A DNA stretch of 41,618 bases, taken from positions 799 through 42,416 of the forward strand of contig DHWF01000031.1 in NCBI GenBank assembly GCA_002413045.1. The letters are read 5' to 3'. The position numbers and the translations under genes were made by a program. Numbering within the stretch: position 1 is the first letter of the stretch; each line of letters begins with the position of its first letter. The DNA is from Chloroflexi bacterium UBA5189 (GTDB lineage: Bacteria > Chloroflexota > Limnocylindria > Limnocylindrales > CSP1-4). Shown one piece after another: positions 21,590 to 29,997 of the stretch. The notes under the pieces were generated by a model, which saw only the letters and a program-made list of their open reading frames with translations, was not told the origin of the DNA and did not search any database.

Positions 21590-22512
21590 GCGCGCCCAGC
21601 CAGGACGTCCGACGCCTGACCGTCTCCGACATCGGCCGCCTGTACGCCGACGGCGAGCGGATCCCGATGCTCACCGCGTACGACTACCCGACCGCGCGGA
21701 TCCTCGACGACGCCGGCATCCCGATGATCCTCGTCGGCGATTCGCTGGGCCAGGTCGCGCTCGGCTACGAGACGACGGTCAGCGTGACGATGGAGCAGAT
21801 GCTCCACCACACCCAGGCCGTGGTGCGCGGAACGAAGCACGCGCTCGTGATCGGCGACATGCCGTTCCTGTCGTACTCCTCGGCCGAGGATGCGCTCGAG
21901 AACGCCGGTCGCTTCATGCGTGACGCGGGCGCCCAGGCGGTCAAGATCGAGGGCGGCGTGCGTAGCGCGCGGATCGTCGAGGCGCTCGTGAAGGCCGGCG
22001 TTCCGGTGATGGGCCACATCGGCTGGACGCCGCAGTCGCAGCACGGCCTCGGCGGCAAGGTCAAGGTCCAAGGCAAGTCGAAGGATGCCGCGCGCTCCCT
22101 CCTGTCCGACGCGATCGCGATCCAGGAGGCGGGGGCGTTCGCGATCGTCCTCGAGCTCGTCCCCGAGCAGCTGGCCGCCGTCATCACCTCGCGCCTGCAC
22201 ATCCCGACCATCGGCATCGGCGCCGGCCCGAGCACGAGCGGCCAGGTCCAGGTCATCACCGACCTGCTCGGCCTCGGCACGTTCAAGCCGAAGCACGCGC
22301 GCGCCTATGCGGACCTTCAAGGCACGATCGCCGAGGCCGCCCGCGCCTGGATGGCCGACGTGGCTGCTGGAACGTTCCCCGGTCCCGCCGAAACCGTCCG
22401 CATGGACGACGAAATCCTCGACGAGGCCCTCGGCCGCCACGCCGACGATCGCGCCCCCGGCGCCGTCGATCGCTCGGTCGGCGCCATGATCCCGCTCGAC
22501 CGCGACCTGTAG
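21586..22512 (+). CDS. panB: 3-methyl-2-oxobutanoate hydroxymethyltransferase
   Basis: PanB makes ketopantoate from alpha-ketoisovalerate and methylene-tetrahydrofolate. The 308-residue protein carries MLTAYDYPTARILDDAGIP, LVGDSLGQVALGY (Mg2+-binding Asp), VKIEGG, GHIGWTPQ and the late PTIGIGAGPSTSGQVQVITDLLG. It is about 30-40 residues longer than most PanB, owing to a C-terminal tail. The 229-bp spacer after it (22513-22741) shows no gene or clear signal. Confidence 0.95.
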   Translation: MSAPSQDVRRLTVSDIGRLYADGERIPMLTAYDYPTARILDDAGIPMILVGDSLGQVALGYETTVSVTMEQMLHHTQAVVRGTKHALVIGDMPFLSYSSAEDALENAGRFMRDAGAQAVKIEGGVRSARIVEALVKAGVPVMGHIGWTPQSQHGLGGKVKVQGKSKDAARSLLSDAIAIQEAGAFAIVLELVPEQLAAVITSRLHIPTIGIGAGPSTSGQVQVITDLLGLGTFKPKHARAYADLQGTIAEAARAWMADVAAGTFPGPAETVRMDDEILDEALGRHADDRAPGAVDRSVGAMIPLDRDL

Positions 22513-22741
22513 CGCGCAGTCCGGCTCTCGCCGTACGTCGTCACGCGGCCCGTCGTCGGCCGCCACATCCGTCAGCCGTCTGGGCCCCCGGTCGACGCAT
22601 CGACCATCCGACGAACCGAGCTCTTCCCAGCCAACCATCGACCAGCAGCGGCCAGCGCATGTGGCCTGGAAGCGTGATGCCTCCCCACACAGCCTTCCGC
22701 TGCCATGGCCGCTCCGATCAAGACGTCGGCCAGGCGCAACT

Positions 22742-23329
22742 TCAGGCGAGGGCTGCGACCTCGGCGTGGCGGAAGCAGTCGATGGCGTGGTCGTTCACGA
22801 GGCCCGTGGCCTGCATGAAGGCGTAGCAGGTGGTCGGGCCGACGAAGCGGAAGCCGCGGCGTTTGAGGTCCTTCGACATCGCGGCCGATTCGGCCGTCTC
22901 CGCGGGCAGCTTGCCCGTCGTCGCAAACCGGTTCTGGAGCGCGTGCCCGCCCACGAACGACCACAGGTGATCCACGAACGGCGTGCCGGCGGCCTCGAGG
23001 GCGAGCAGCGCCCGCGCGTTGTCGATCGCCGACTCGATCTTCGCGCGGTTGCGCACGATCCCCGGATCCAGCATGAGGCGGTCGATGTCGTCCAGGCCGA
23101 GCGCAGCCACACGCTCCGGCTCGAAGCCCTCGAACGCCGCTCGATACCCATCGCGCTTGCGAAGGATGGTCGTCCACGACAACCCCGCCTGGGCGCCCTC
23201 GAGGACGAGCAGCTCGAACAAGTGCCGCCGATCGTGCGAGGGCGTCCCCCACTCCTGGTCGTGGTAGGCGACGTAGAGCGGGTCCGCCCAGTCACCCCAA
23301 CCGCAGCGAGTTCGGCCGTCGTTCGTCAT
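22742..23329 (-). CDS. tag: DNA-3-methyladenine glycosylase I
   Basis: Tag removes 3-methyladenine from alkylated DNA. The 195-residue protein has the family start RCGWG..DPLYVAYHDQEWG, LFELLVLEGAQAGLSWTTILRKR, and the end VNDHAIDCFRH. Together these supply the Cys/His zinc ligands and the conserved Glu/Trp of the base pocket. A TAGGAT box 8 nt before the ATG suggests a leaderless message, divergent from panC. Confidence 0.95.
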   Translation of the reverse strand: MTNDGRTRCGWGDWADPLYVAYHDQEWGTPSHDRRHLFELLVLEGAQAGLSWTTILRKRDGYRAAFEGFEPERVAALGLDDIDRLMLDPGIVRNRAKIESAIDNARALLALEAAGTPFVDHLWSFVGGHALQNRFATTGKLPAETAESAAMSKDLKRRGFRFVGPTTCYAFMQATGLVNDHAIDCFRHAEVAALA

Positions 23330-23337
23330 CGAGCGGC

Positions 23338-23366
23338 ATCCTAGCGGCCATCGATTGGCGTAGCCT
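23338..23366. promoter_or_regulatory. divergent -10 boxes of tag and panC
   Basis: TAGGAT on the minus strand (23343-23338) is 8 nt from the tag ATG. TAGCCT on the plus strand (23361-23366) is 6 nt from the panC GTG. The whole 43-bp gap serves two probably leaderless genes. Confidence 0.5.
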
Positions 23367-23372
23367 CACCCG

Positions 23373-24236
23373 GTGGTCACCCGCGAATCACCCGCCGCTC
23401 ACCTCCAGATTGTCCGAACCCGGGAGGCACTCCGCGAAGCCCTGGCGAGAGCCCCCCGCCCCGTCGGCCTCGTGCCGACGATGGGCTGGCTGCACGCCGG
23501 CCATCGGGCACTGATCGCCCGCGCGCACGCGGAGACCGCAACCACCGTCGTCTCGATCTTCGTGAACCCGCGCCAGTTCGGCGACCCCGCCGACCTCGCG
23601 AAGTACCCGAGAAACGAGGCGCGCGACGTGGCGATCTGCGCGGAGGAGGGCGCGGATCTGGTGTTCGCCCCGAGCGTCGAGGAGGTCTACCCGCCCGGCT
23701 TCGATACGTCGGTGCGCGTCGGCGAGGTGGCCCAGCCGCTCGAAGGCGCGGCCCGCCCCGGCCATTTCGACGGTGTCGCCACGGTCGTCGCGATCCTGTT
23801 CGACCTGGTCGGCGCCGAGCGCGCGTACTTCGGCCAGAAGGATGCGCAGCAGCTCCTCGTCATCCGGCAGATGGCGCGTGACCTGGCGATTCCGACCGAG
23901 GTCATCGCCCACCCAACGGTCCGCGAGCCCGACGGCCTGGCGATGTCGTCGCGGAACGTCCATCTCTCCCCCGCCGAGCGGGCTGCGGCTCCCGCGATCC
24001 GGCGCGCGCTGCTCGCGGCCCGCGAGTGCTGGCAGAACGGCGAACGCTCGGCCGACATCCTCCGCGATCGGATGCGCGCCGAGCTGTCCGAGGAGCCGCT
24101 TGCCGAACCGGACTACGTCTCGGTCGCCGACGCAACGACCTTGCGAGAGCTCAAGACGATCGACGGCCCCACGCTCGTGTCGATGGCGGTCCGCTTCGGG
24201 GCGACCCGCCTGATCGACAACGAACTGCTCGATTGA
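23373..24236 (+). CDS. panC: pantothenate synthetase
   Basis: PanC joins pantoate and beta-alanine with ATP. The 287-residue protein has PTMGWLHAGHRALIARA (HIGH-like nucleotide site), SIFVNPRQFG, FDGVATVVA, FGQKDAQQL and the KMSKS-like AMSSRNVHLS. The GTG at 23373 is preceded by TAGCCT. It is separated from the coaX-coaBC-panB operon by tag. panD (beta-alanine source) is not in the window. The stop overlaps the TTG of the next gene. Confidence 0.95.
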   Translation: MVTRESPAAHLQIVRTREALREALARAPRPVGLVPTMGWLHAGHRALIARAHAETATTVVSIFVNPRQFGDPADLAKYPRNEARDVAICAEEGADLVFAPSVEEVYPPGFDTSVRVGEVAQPLEGAARPGHFDGVATVVAILFDLVGAERAYFGQKDAQQLLVIRQMARDLAIPTEVIAHPTVREPDGLAMSSRNVHLSPAERAAAPAIRRALLAARECWQNGERSADILRDRMRAELSEEPLAEPDYVSVADATTLRELKTIDGPTLVSMAVRFGATRLIDNELLD

Positions 24237-24754
24237 GGCGGGTCCTCGAGACCGAGCGGCTGTCGCTCCGCGAGCTCGAACCAGACGACGTCGATGACCT
24301 GGCCGAGGTCCTGTCGGACCCGGTTGCCATGCGGTACTACCCGGCGCCGTTCGACCGCGAGGGCGTTGCCGCGTGGATCGACCGGGCGCAGGAGAGCTAC
24401 GCGAAGCACGGCTTCGGCCTGTGGGCCGTCACGGACAGGTGGGACGGACGATTCCTGGGCGATTGCGGACCGATGCTCCAGCCAGTCGAGGGCATCCTGA
24501 TCCCGGAGATCGGCTACCACATCGTCCCATCCGAGCAGGGCCGCGGGTATGCGACCGAGGCCGCCCGTGCCTGCCTGGCCTGGGTGTTCGAGCATGAGCC
24601 GTTCGACATCGCCTGCTCGCTGGTCGCGACAGAGAACGCGCCCTCGCGTGCGGTCGCCTCCAAGGTGCACCAGTCGATGCGCACGATCATCTGGGGCAGG
24701 CTCGACCGCGAGATGTGCATGTACTGGTCCGAGCGAGGTGGCGGTCGCGAGTGA
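24233..24754 (+). CDS. GNAT acetyltransferase, RimJ/RimL-like
   Basis: A 173-residue GNAT-fold enzyme starting MRRVLETERLSLRELEPDDVDDLAEVLSDP, the usual opening of RimJ/RimL-type N-acetyltransferases. The acetyl-CoA site is SEQGRGYATEAARACLAWVF. A TTG start overlapping the panC stop (TTGA) restores the complete N-terminus. The substrate is unknown. Confidence 0.85.
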   Translation: MRRVLETERLSLRELEPDDVDDLAEVLSDPVAMRYYPAPFDREGVAAWIDRAQESYAKHGFGLWAVTDRWDGRFLGDCGPMLQPVEGILIPEIGYHIVPSEQGRGYATEAARACLAWVFEHEPFDIACSLVATENAPSRAVASKVHQSMRTIIWGRLDREMCMYWSERGGGRE

Positions 24755-24760
24755 CGCCCT

Positions 24761-25153
24761 TCAGTCCCGAGTGACTGCCGTGAGGTTCATCGTGACCCGG
24801 ACGCCGGGCTTCGGGAGCTCGCGGACGCCGATGACGGTCCGCGCCGGCCGGTGCGTGCCCATCTTCTCGACATAGGCCGCGTTCATTGCGTCGAAGTCGG
24901 CCATCTCGGCGAGGAACACGTTGACGTGGACCACGTGGGCGAGATCCGACCCGACCGATTCGAGCATCACGGCGAAGCTGTCGAGGATCCGGGCGGCCTG
25001 CGAGGCGACGTCCGGCCCCGCCAGCGCGCCGGTCACCGGATCAAACCCGGCCGTGCCACCGATCGTGATCCACTGTCCGACCTTCGCCACGTGGCTGTAC
25101 GGCCCGATCGGGGTCGGCGTGCCGGGCGGCGTGCTGGTCTCGACCGTCGGCAT
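24761..25153 (-). CDS. RidA family enamine/imine deaminase
   Basis: A 130-residue YjgF/YER057c/UK114 protein. RidA hydrolyses reactive 2-aminoacrylate made by PLP enzymes. Motifs include GPYSHVAKVGQWITIGGTAGFDP, VVHVNVFLAEMADFDAMNAAY, and the catalytic-arginine segment HRPARTVIGVRELPKPGVRVTMNLTA. It starts one base into the upstream gene's stop (TGATG), so it is coupled to the DRTGG ATPase. Confidence 0.9.
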   Translation of the reverse strand: MPTVETSTPPGTPTPIGPYSHVAKVGQWITIGGTAGFDPVTGALAGPDVASQAARILDSFAVMLESVGSDLAHVVHVNVFLAEMADFDAMNAAYVEKMGTHRPARTVIGVRELPKPGVRVTMNLTAVTRD

Positions 25154-26316
25154 CAGTCCGCTCCGAATCTCGCTTCCGTGGCGACGCCGAGGACCCGATC
25201 GATGTCCAGGTTCGCGGCGACCAGCTGCTTGATCAGCTCGATCTTCTCGACATCGGCGGCATGCGTCTTGACGAGGAGATCGTGGACCTCCGAGGCGACC
25301 GTGTAGGTGTCGTCGGGGACGAGCGTCGCGAACAGGTCCGCGCGGCGGATCGCCTCGATCGTGGACTTGCGCGGCCGGTAGCCGCCGGTGAGGACCAGTC
25401 CGATGGCGGCGCCGGCGTGGCCGTCGTCGAACGGGAGGGTCGGACGGGTGAGCTCCTCCGTCGTCGCGGTGCGCGGCGAGCCCATCAGGTGCGCTGTCGT
25501 CAGCGTCAGGATCACGTCCTCGCGGTCGCCCGGCACGATGACGAGCGTTCCCGGCCCCACGCGTTCCAGCATGTGCCCCGGCTCCATCGCGCCGATCGCG
25601 ACGCCGTCAATGACCCGCTCGAGGTCCGGGCCTGGGTGGATCGTCTCGCCGTGGACGCCCTCGAGGATCATCTCGAGCGTCGGGTTGGACAGGATCGGGC
25701 GGACCGGGAGGATCCCGAGCAGCGAGATGCCGTACGGCGCGAGGCCGCGCTCGAGCACGCGCTGGATGCCGGGCTGCGCCTCGACGTCCACTTTGTTCAC
25801 GATCGCGCCGGCAACCTCGACGCCGCGACTGGCGAACAGCGACGCGTTGAGCACGATCTCGTCGATCGGCCGGCCGACGCCGCCCTCGCTCACGATGATC
25901 GCCGGCGCTCCGAGCCTCGCGGCAACGGTCGCATTCGACAGCCCGATCACGGCGCCGACGCCGGCGTGCCCCGTGCCTTCGATGAGCAGCACGTCGTGGT
26001 CCGCGAACCGGGCGTGGGCTGCGGCGATTCGCGCGCCGAGATCCTCGACGACCTCGCCGGCGATGTACGCCTTCGTGAACCCGCGCGGGATGTGGACCGG
26101 GCTCAGCACCGAGTACGGTTCGGGGAGCTTGAACGTGGTTCGCATCAGGACGGCGTCCTCATCGGCCGGCTCGCCGTCGTCGATCACGGTCCGCTGCCCG
26201 ACCGGCTTCATGAACCCGGCCTTCAGTCCGCGCCGGAGGAATCCCTCGAGCAGCCCCAGCGACGCCGTCGTCTTGCCGCGGTTCTGCCCAGTCGCGGCGA
26301 GGTAGAGGTGTCGCAC
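25153..26316 (-). CDS. BioD-like P-loop/DRTGG domain protein (phosphotransacetylase N-terminal-like)
   Basis: A 387-residue protein. The N-terminal BioD-like P-loop domain (1-210) has an atypical Walker A ATGQNRGKTTASLGLLEGF and a DVLLIEGTGHAG loop. The DRTGG domain (about 215-330) contains ..LERVIDGVAIGAMEPGHMLERVGPGTLVIVPGDREDVIL. The same pair of domains is found at the N-terminus of long bacterial phosphotransacetylases, but the catalytic PTA part is absent. Stand-alone forms are widespread and of unproven function, possibly nucleotide sensing in acetate metabolism. Confidence 0.85.
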   Translation of the reverse strand: MRHLYLAATGQNRGKTTASLGLLEGFLRRGLKAGFMKPVGQRTVIDDGEPADEDAVLMRTTFKLPEPYSVLSPVHIPRGFTKAYIAGEVVEDLGARIAAAHARFADHDVLLIEGTGHAGVGAVIGLSNATVAARLGAPAIIVSEGGVGRPIDEIVLNASLFASRGVEVAGAIVNKVDVEAQPGIQRVLERGLAPYGISLLGILPVRPILSNPTLEMILEGVHGETIHPGPDLERVIDGVAIGAMEPGHMLERVGPGTLVIVPGDREDVILTLTTAHLMGSPRTATTEELTRPTLPFDDGHAGAAIGLVLTGGYRPRKSTIEAIRRADLFATLVPDDTYTVASEVHDLLVKTHAADVEKIELIKQLVAANLDIDRVLGVATEARFGAD

Positions 26317-26353
26317 GTCCTGGGCGAGCTCGTGCGCCGCGCTGCCGCGCGCG

Positions 26354-26959
26354 CTAGGAGTGCGAGGTGGTCTTGCGCTCGATCAGTGCGACGCCGTCGC
26401 GCAGGCGGGTGATCGTGTCCGCGTCGACGGCCTCGGTCTCGAGGTACGGCCCCAGGCGCTCCATCACGTCCGCGACGAGGCCCAGGAACACCGATGCGTC
26501 GGCGACGAAGAACTGGGGCTCGTTGTTGTAGCGGACGAGGGTGAGCCGACCCTGGAGCACGCGGCGCTCCTCGACGTGGGCGATCTGCGTCGCGAAGTTG
26601 TGGCCCTGGATGCCGTCGGGGTTGTTGAGGAAGTTCAGCGCGTTGTCGATCGCGAGCCCGAACCGGGCGCGCCAGGCCACGAGGCGCTCGTGGACCTCCG
26701 GCGGGATCCGGACCTCGGCGACCTCGTCGAACACCTCTGGCGCGACGGTCAGCAGCCCGACCAGCGTCGTCCCCGGCCGCGCCCCGAGCATCACCTGGAG
26801 GCTCCGCTCCAGCGTGAACACCTCGCTGTCGAAGCGGGGCGACGTGATGACGTCGGTCAGGAGATCCTCGACATTGTCGAGCGCCCCCGGCTCGCCGAGC
26901 GAGTTCGAGAGCGTGAGGATCTCTTCCTTGAACAGGAACTTCTCTTCGTGGTCGAGCAC
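26354..26959 (-). CDS. conserved protein of unknown function
   Basis: A 201-residue soluble alpha/beta protein, starting at GTG (MLDHEEKFLFKEEILTLSNSLGEPGALDNVEDLL). TAGGAT lies 6 nt upstream, so the message is probably leaderless. Segments such as AIDNALNFLNNPDGIQGHNFATQIAHVEERRVLQGRL and PQFFVADASVFLGLVADVMERLGPYLE suggest a sensor-like fold. I cannot assign a family. It is followed at 37 bp by the DRTGG gene. Confidence 0.65.
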   Translation of the reverse strand: MLDHEEKFLFKEEILTLSNSLGEPGALDNVEDLLTDVITSPRFDSEVFTLERSLQVMLGARPGTTLVGLLTVAPEVFDEVAEVRIPPEVHERLVAWRARFGLAIDNALNFLNNPDGIQGHNFATQIAHVEERRVLQGRLTLVRYNNEPQFFVADASVFLGLVADVMERLGPYLETEAVDADTITRLRDGVALIERKTTSHS

Positions 26960-26971
26960 GGCGCGATCCTA

Positions 26972-27286
26972 GCAGGCCCGCTCGGCCGTCCCCGCTCCTC
27001 GCCAAAGCCTGCGGCCCGTCTTCCTGCCTAACGAACATCGCCGGGTAGTTCGACAGGTCGGGCGATCCAGAGGCGAGGCCCGCGCACCGTTTCGTGCCGA
27101 ATCGCGGCGACGCTGAACGGGGGTAGACGTGCAGCGCCGGGCCTGCGTCGACGCTCGAGCATGCCCACGCGCCTCCGCGTCGCCCAACGACCCCCGGGTG
27201 GTAGTTCGACAGAAAGGCGCGCCCGGGACCTGAGCCACGCCCGCAACGGAGCCGCGACGGGACCCGAGCCGCGACCGGTTAGTCGC
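26972..27286. other. 315-bp gene-free stretch with a degenerate 31-bp direct repeat
   Basis: No frame here has family-like composition. Copies at 27027-27057 and 27182-27212 both begin GCC(T/C)AACGA and end in the identical 13-mer GGTAGTTCGACAG. No hairpin or promoter is clear. It may be decayed intergenic repeat DNA. Confidence 0.4.
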
Positions 27287-27490
27287 CTACTTGTTCAGGA
27301 TGCGGTCGGCCTTGTGGTCGATCTTCTGTTCGTCGGCCTTGGACAGGTTGCCCGCCTTGACCTGCTGGGAGGCCCGCGCCTTCGCGTTGCGGGCGTGGGA
27401 CTCGTCGGGCATCGGGTACTTGCGCTCCTCGGGCAGCCCGAACGTGGAGCTCTTGAGGGAGTCGCGCTTCTTCTCGGTCAGGTTTGCCAT
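27287..27490 (-). CDS. small conserved protein of unknown function
   Basis: A 67-residue, highly charged protein, MANLTEKKRDSLKSSTFGLPEERKYPMPDESHARNAKARASQQVKAGNLSKADEQKIDHKADRILNK. The FG.PEERKYPMPDESHARNA.AR..Q pattern recurs in small phage and bacterial proteins without known function. The ATG at 27490 is preceded by CGAGGT. Confidence 0.75.
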   Translation of the reverse strand: MANLTEKKRDSLKSSTFGLPEERKYPMPDESHARNAKARASQQVKAGNLSKADEQKIDHKADRILNK

Positions 27491-27589
27491 CGTCGGTACC
27501 TCGCGTACGGGCGGCTCTTCGCCGCCCCATCAGAATGACCCGTGCAGACCCGGGGATGCGACCCTGACCCGGCGGTCGACGTTGCGCGT

Positions 27590-27626
27590 GCGTGAAAACG
27601 AAGAGCCCCGGCCGAGGCCGGGGCTC
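27590..27626 (-). terminator. rho-independent terminator of the glutamate dehydrogenase gene
   Basis: On the minus strand GAGCCCCGGC, loop CTCG, GCCGGGGCTC (10-bp stem, 27626-27603) is followed by TTCGTTTTC. This is the only hairpin in the window with a clear T-rich tail. It lies 23 bp after the gene's stop. Confidence 0.85.
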
Positions 27627-27648
27627 CTGATCGGTGGCGAGGGGTCGA

Positions 27649-28914
27649 TTACGGGTACAGGCCGCGCAGCTGGGTCGCGTCGGAGACGCGCTTGACTGCG
27701 AGCAGGTACGCGGCGGTGCGCATGTAGCACTGCTCGCGGCGGGCGATGGCGAGAGTCTCCTGGAACGCCTTGACCATGATCTCGCGGAGCTTGTCGTTGA
27801 CGACCTGCTCGCTCCAGTGGTCGCGGTTCAGGTCCTGGACCCACTCGAAGTAGGAGACCGTGACGCCACCGGCGTTGCACAGGATGTCCGGGATCATGAA
27901 CTTCCCGGCCTTCCAGAAGATCTCGTCGGCCTCGGGGGTCGTCGGGCCGTTGGCGGCCTCGGCGATCAGCTTGGCCTTGACCTTGCCGGCGTTGCGCTCG
28001 GTGATCTGGTTCTCGAGGGCCGCGGGGATCAGGATGTCGCACTCGACTTCCAACACCGCCGCGTTCGAGATGTCCTTCGAGCCAGGGAAGCCCTGCACGG
28101 TGCCGTGCTCCTGCTTCCACTTGATGACCCGCGGGATATCGAGGCCGTTCGGGTTGTGGATGCCGCCGGTCGAGTCGGAGACCGCGACGACGGTCGCCTT
28201 CTCGGCGGTGATCAGCGTGGCCGCGATCGAGCCGGCATTGCCGAAGCCCTGGATCGAGACCTTCGCCTTGTCGAGCTCGACGCCGAGGTGGCGGGCCGCC
28301 TCGATGATGCAGTAGACCGTGCCGCGCGCCGTCGCCTCGTTGCGGCCCTCGGAGCCGCCGAGCGAGATCGGCTTGCCGGTCACGACGCCCGGGACCGTGT
28401 AGCCCACGTGCATCGAATAGGTGTCCATCATCCAGGCCATGACCTGGGCGTTCGTATTGACGTCCGGCGCCGGGATGTCCTTCTCCGGCCCGACCAGGAC
28501 CTCGATCTCGGTGAAGAACCGCCGGGTCAGCGCCTCGAGCTCCTTCATCGACAGCTTCTTCGGGTCGACGATGACGCCGCCCTTGCCGCCGCCGTAGGGA
28601 ATGCCGACGACCGCGCACTTCCAGGTCATCCACATCGCGAGGGCCTTGACCTCGTCGAGGCTGACGTCCTGGTGGTAGCGGATGCCGCCCTTGGCCGGCC
28701 CGCGGCCGAGGTTGTGCTGGACGCGGTAGCCGGTGAAGACCCGGACCGAGCCATCGTCCATCTTCACGGGGAAGTGGACCGTCAGCTCGCGGCGGGGCTC
28801 GCGCAGCACGAGGCGCATGCCCTCGTCCAGGTGGAGCCGCTCTGCGGCCAGGTCGAACTGCTGTTGGGCGACCGCCCACGGATTGATGTGGGTCGCAACG
28901 TTCTCGGTGGTCAT
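27649..28914 (-). CDS. gdhA: glutamate dehydrogenase (Glu/Leu/Phe/Val dehydrogenase family)
   Basis: A 421-residue NAD(P)-dependent glutamate dehydrogenase interconverting 2-oxoglutarate + NH3 and glutamate. Motifs: GYRVQHNLGRGPAKGGIRYH (substrate Lys), VGIPYGGGKGGV (catalytic Lys), PAPDVNTNAQVMAWMMD (catalytic Asp), and the nucleotide-binding SIQGFGNAGSIAA. Length is typical of hexameric bacterial/archaeal types. TATACT (28967-28962) gives a leader of about 40 nt with a GAGGAACG ribosome site. Cofactor choice cannot be decided. Confidence 0.95.
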   Translation of the reverse strand: MTTENVATHINPWAVAQQQFDLAAERLHLDEGMRLVLREPRRELTVHFPVKMDDGSVRVFTGYRVQHNLGRGPAKGGIRYHQDVSLDEVKALAMWMTWKCAVVGIPYGGGKGGVIVDPKKLSMKELEALTRRFFTEIEVLVGPEKDIPAPDVNTNAQVMAWMMDTYSMHVGYTVPGVVTGKPISLGGSEGRNEATARGTVYCIIEAARHLGVELDKAKVSIQGFGNAGSIAATLITAEKATVVAVSDSTGGIHNPNGLDIPRVIKWKQEHGTVQGFPGSKDISNAAVLEVECDILIPAALENQITERNAGKVKAKLIAEAANGPTTPEADEIFWKAGKFMIPDILCNAGGVTVSYFEWVQDLNRDHWSEQVVNDKLREIMVKAFQETLAIARREQCYMRTAAYLLAVKRVSDATQLRGLYP

Positions 28915-29062
28915 GGAAGTGTGGCGTTCCTCGTCTGCGTGATTGGCGGGTTCGGCGGCCGAGTATAGCGGCGCTACCGTGCCGCAACCCTATCGCAACC
29001 TTGCGTCGGCGCCAGCGAGCCGAATGTCCCCCTGGCCAGTGCCGCTTGTCAGCGGAACGGCA

Positions 29063-29929
29063 CTACGCCGGTCGAGAGGCCGCCGTGTAGAGCGCGACTG
29101 CGCCGACGCAGCCCGGACCGAGGTGCGGGCCGACGGATGGCCCGATCGTGTCGACGCTGACCTTCGAGGGGTCCATGCCACCCGGGATCTTCGGGAGGAG
29201 CGCCGCCACGAACCCGTCCACGTCGCCGCCCGGTGTGTGGAGGATCGAGACGCGATCCATCGGGCGGACGGTGAGCAGCTCGACGAGCTTCTCGCGCGCC
29301 TTGCCGTGGGTGCGGACGCGCTCGGCCGTCTCGACCCGGCCGTCCTTGATCTCGATGATGGGCTTGACCGAGAGCAGGGTGCCGATCGCGGCCTGGGCGC
29401 CGCTGATCCGGCCGCCGCGCTTCAGGTACTCGAGGGTGTCGAGGCCGAGGTAAACCTGGAGATCAGCACGGCGACCTTCGAGAACGGTCGCGATCTCGCT
29501 CGCCGATGCACCGTCGTTCGCCATCTCGACACCGATCTCGGCGAGCATGCCCTCGCCCATCGACGCCGACGTCGAGTCGACGATCTGGATCTCGCGGTCC
29601 TTGAACATGGCCTTGCCGACCTCGGCCGCCTTGATCGTGCCGGACAACGTCCCCGCGACATGGACCGAGACGATCGCGTCGGCGCCGCCGTCGAAGGCGC
29701 GCTGGTAGGCCTGCTGGAAGTCGCCCGGGCTGCACGCGGCGGTGGTCGGGAAGGGCGCGTCGGGCGCAGTCATCCGCTTCCAGAACTCGTCGGTGGACAG
29801 GGTGACGCCGGCAGTGAAGGCGTCCTTCCCGAAGTTCACGATGAGCGGGACGATCGAGATGCCGAGCGAGGCGGCCCTCGCGGGGTCCATGTCGGACGCG
29901 GAGTCGGTGACGATCGCGACGCGGCCCAC
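29063..29929 (-). CDS. DegV family fatty-acid-binding protein
   Basis: A 288-residue DegV protein. DegV/FakB proteins bind fatty acids, and FakB presents them to the kinase FakA. The start MGRVAIVTDSASDMDP, SPGDFQQAYQRAFDGGADAIVSVHVAGTLSGT, DSTSASMGEGML and the C-terminal domain with RISGAQAAIGTLLSVKPIIEI are characteristic. The GTG at 29929 has GGGAGGG seven nt upstream. No FakA (DAK) gene is nearby. Confidence 0.92.
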   Translation of the reverse strand: MGRVAIVTDSASDMDPARAASLGISIVPLIVNFGKDAFTAGVTLSTDEFWKRMTAPDAPFPTTAACSPGDFQQAYQRAFDGGADAIVSVHVAGTLSGTIKAAEVGKAMFKDREIQIVDSTSASMGEGMLAEIGVEMANDGASASEIATVLEGRRADLQVYLGLDTLEYLKRGGRISGAQAAIGTLLSVKPIIEIKDGRVETAERVRTHGKAREKLVELLTVRPMDRVSILHTPGGDVDGFVAALLPKIPGGMDPSKVSVDTIGPSVGPHLGPGCVGAVALYTAASRPA

Positions 29930-29983
29930 GGGTAGCCCTCCCACAAACGCTGCCTGCGTGTCCGCGGATGATAGGGCCGCCGC

Positions 29984-29989
29984 TACCCT
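29984..29989 (+). promoter_or_regulatory. -10 box of the MFS-ggt pair
   Basis: TACCCT lies 8 nt before the ATG at 29998, the spacing seen at other probably leaderless genes. Confidence 0.45.
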
Positions 29990-29997
29990 ACCGAACG

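Noticed and set aside
22513..22741. Possible small gene between panB and tag
   Set aside because: Frames are short, with no ribosome site or recognisable composition; treated as spacer.
27027..27057. Integron attC-like GCCTAAC / GTTRRRY boxes
   Set aside because: No matching outer GTTRRRY partner at 60-120 bp and no attC-type imperfect stem. The sequence belongs to a simple direct repeat.
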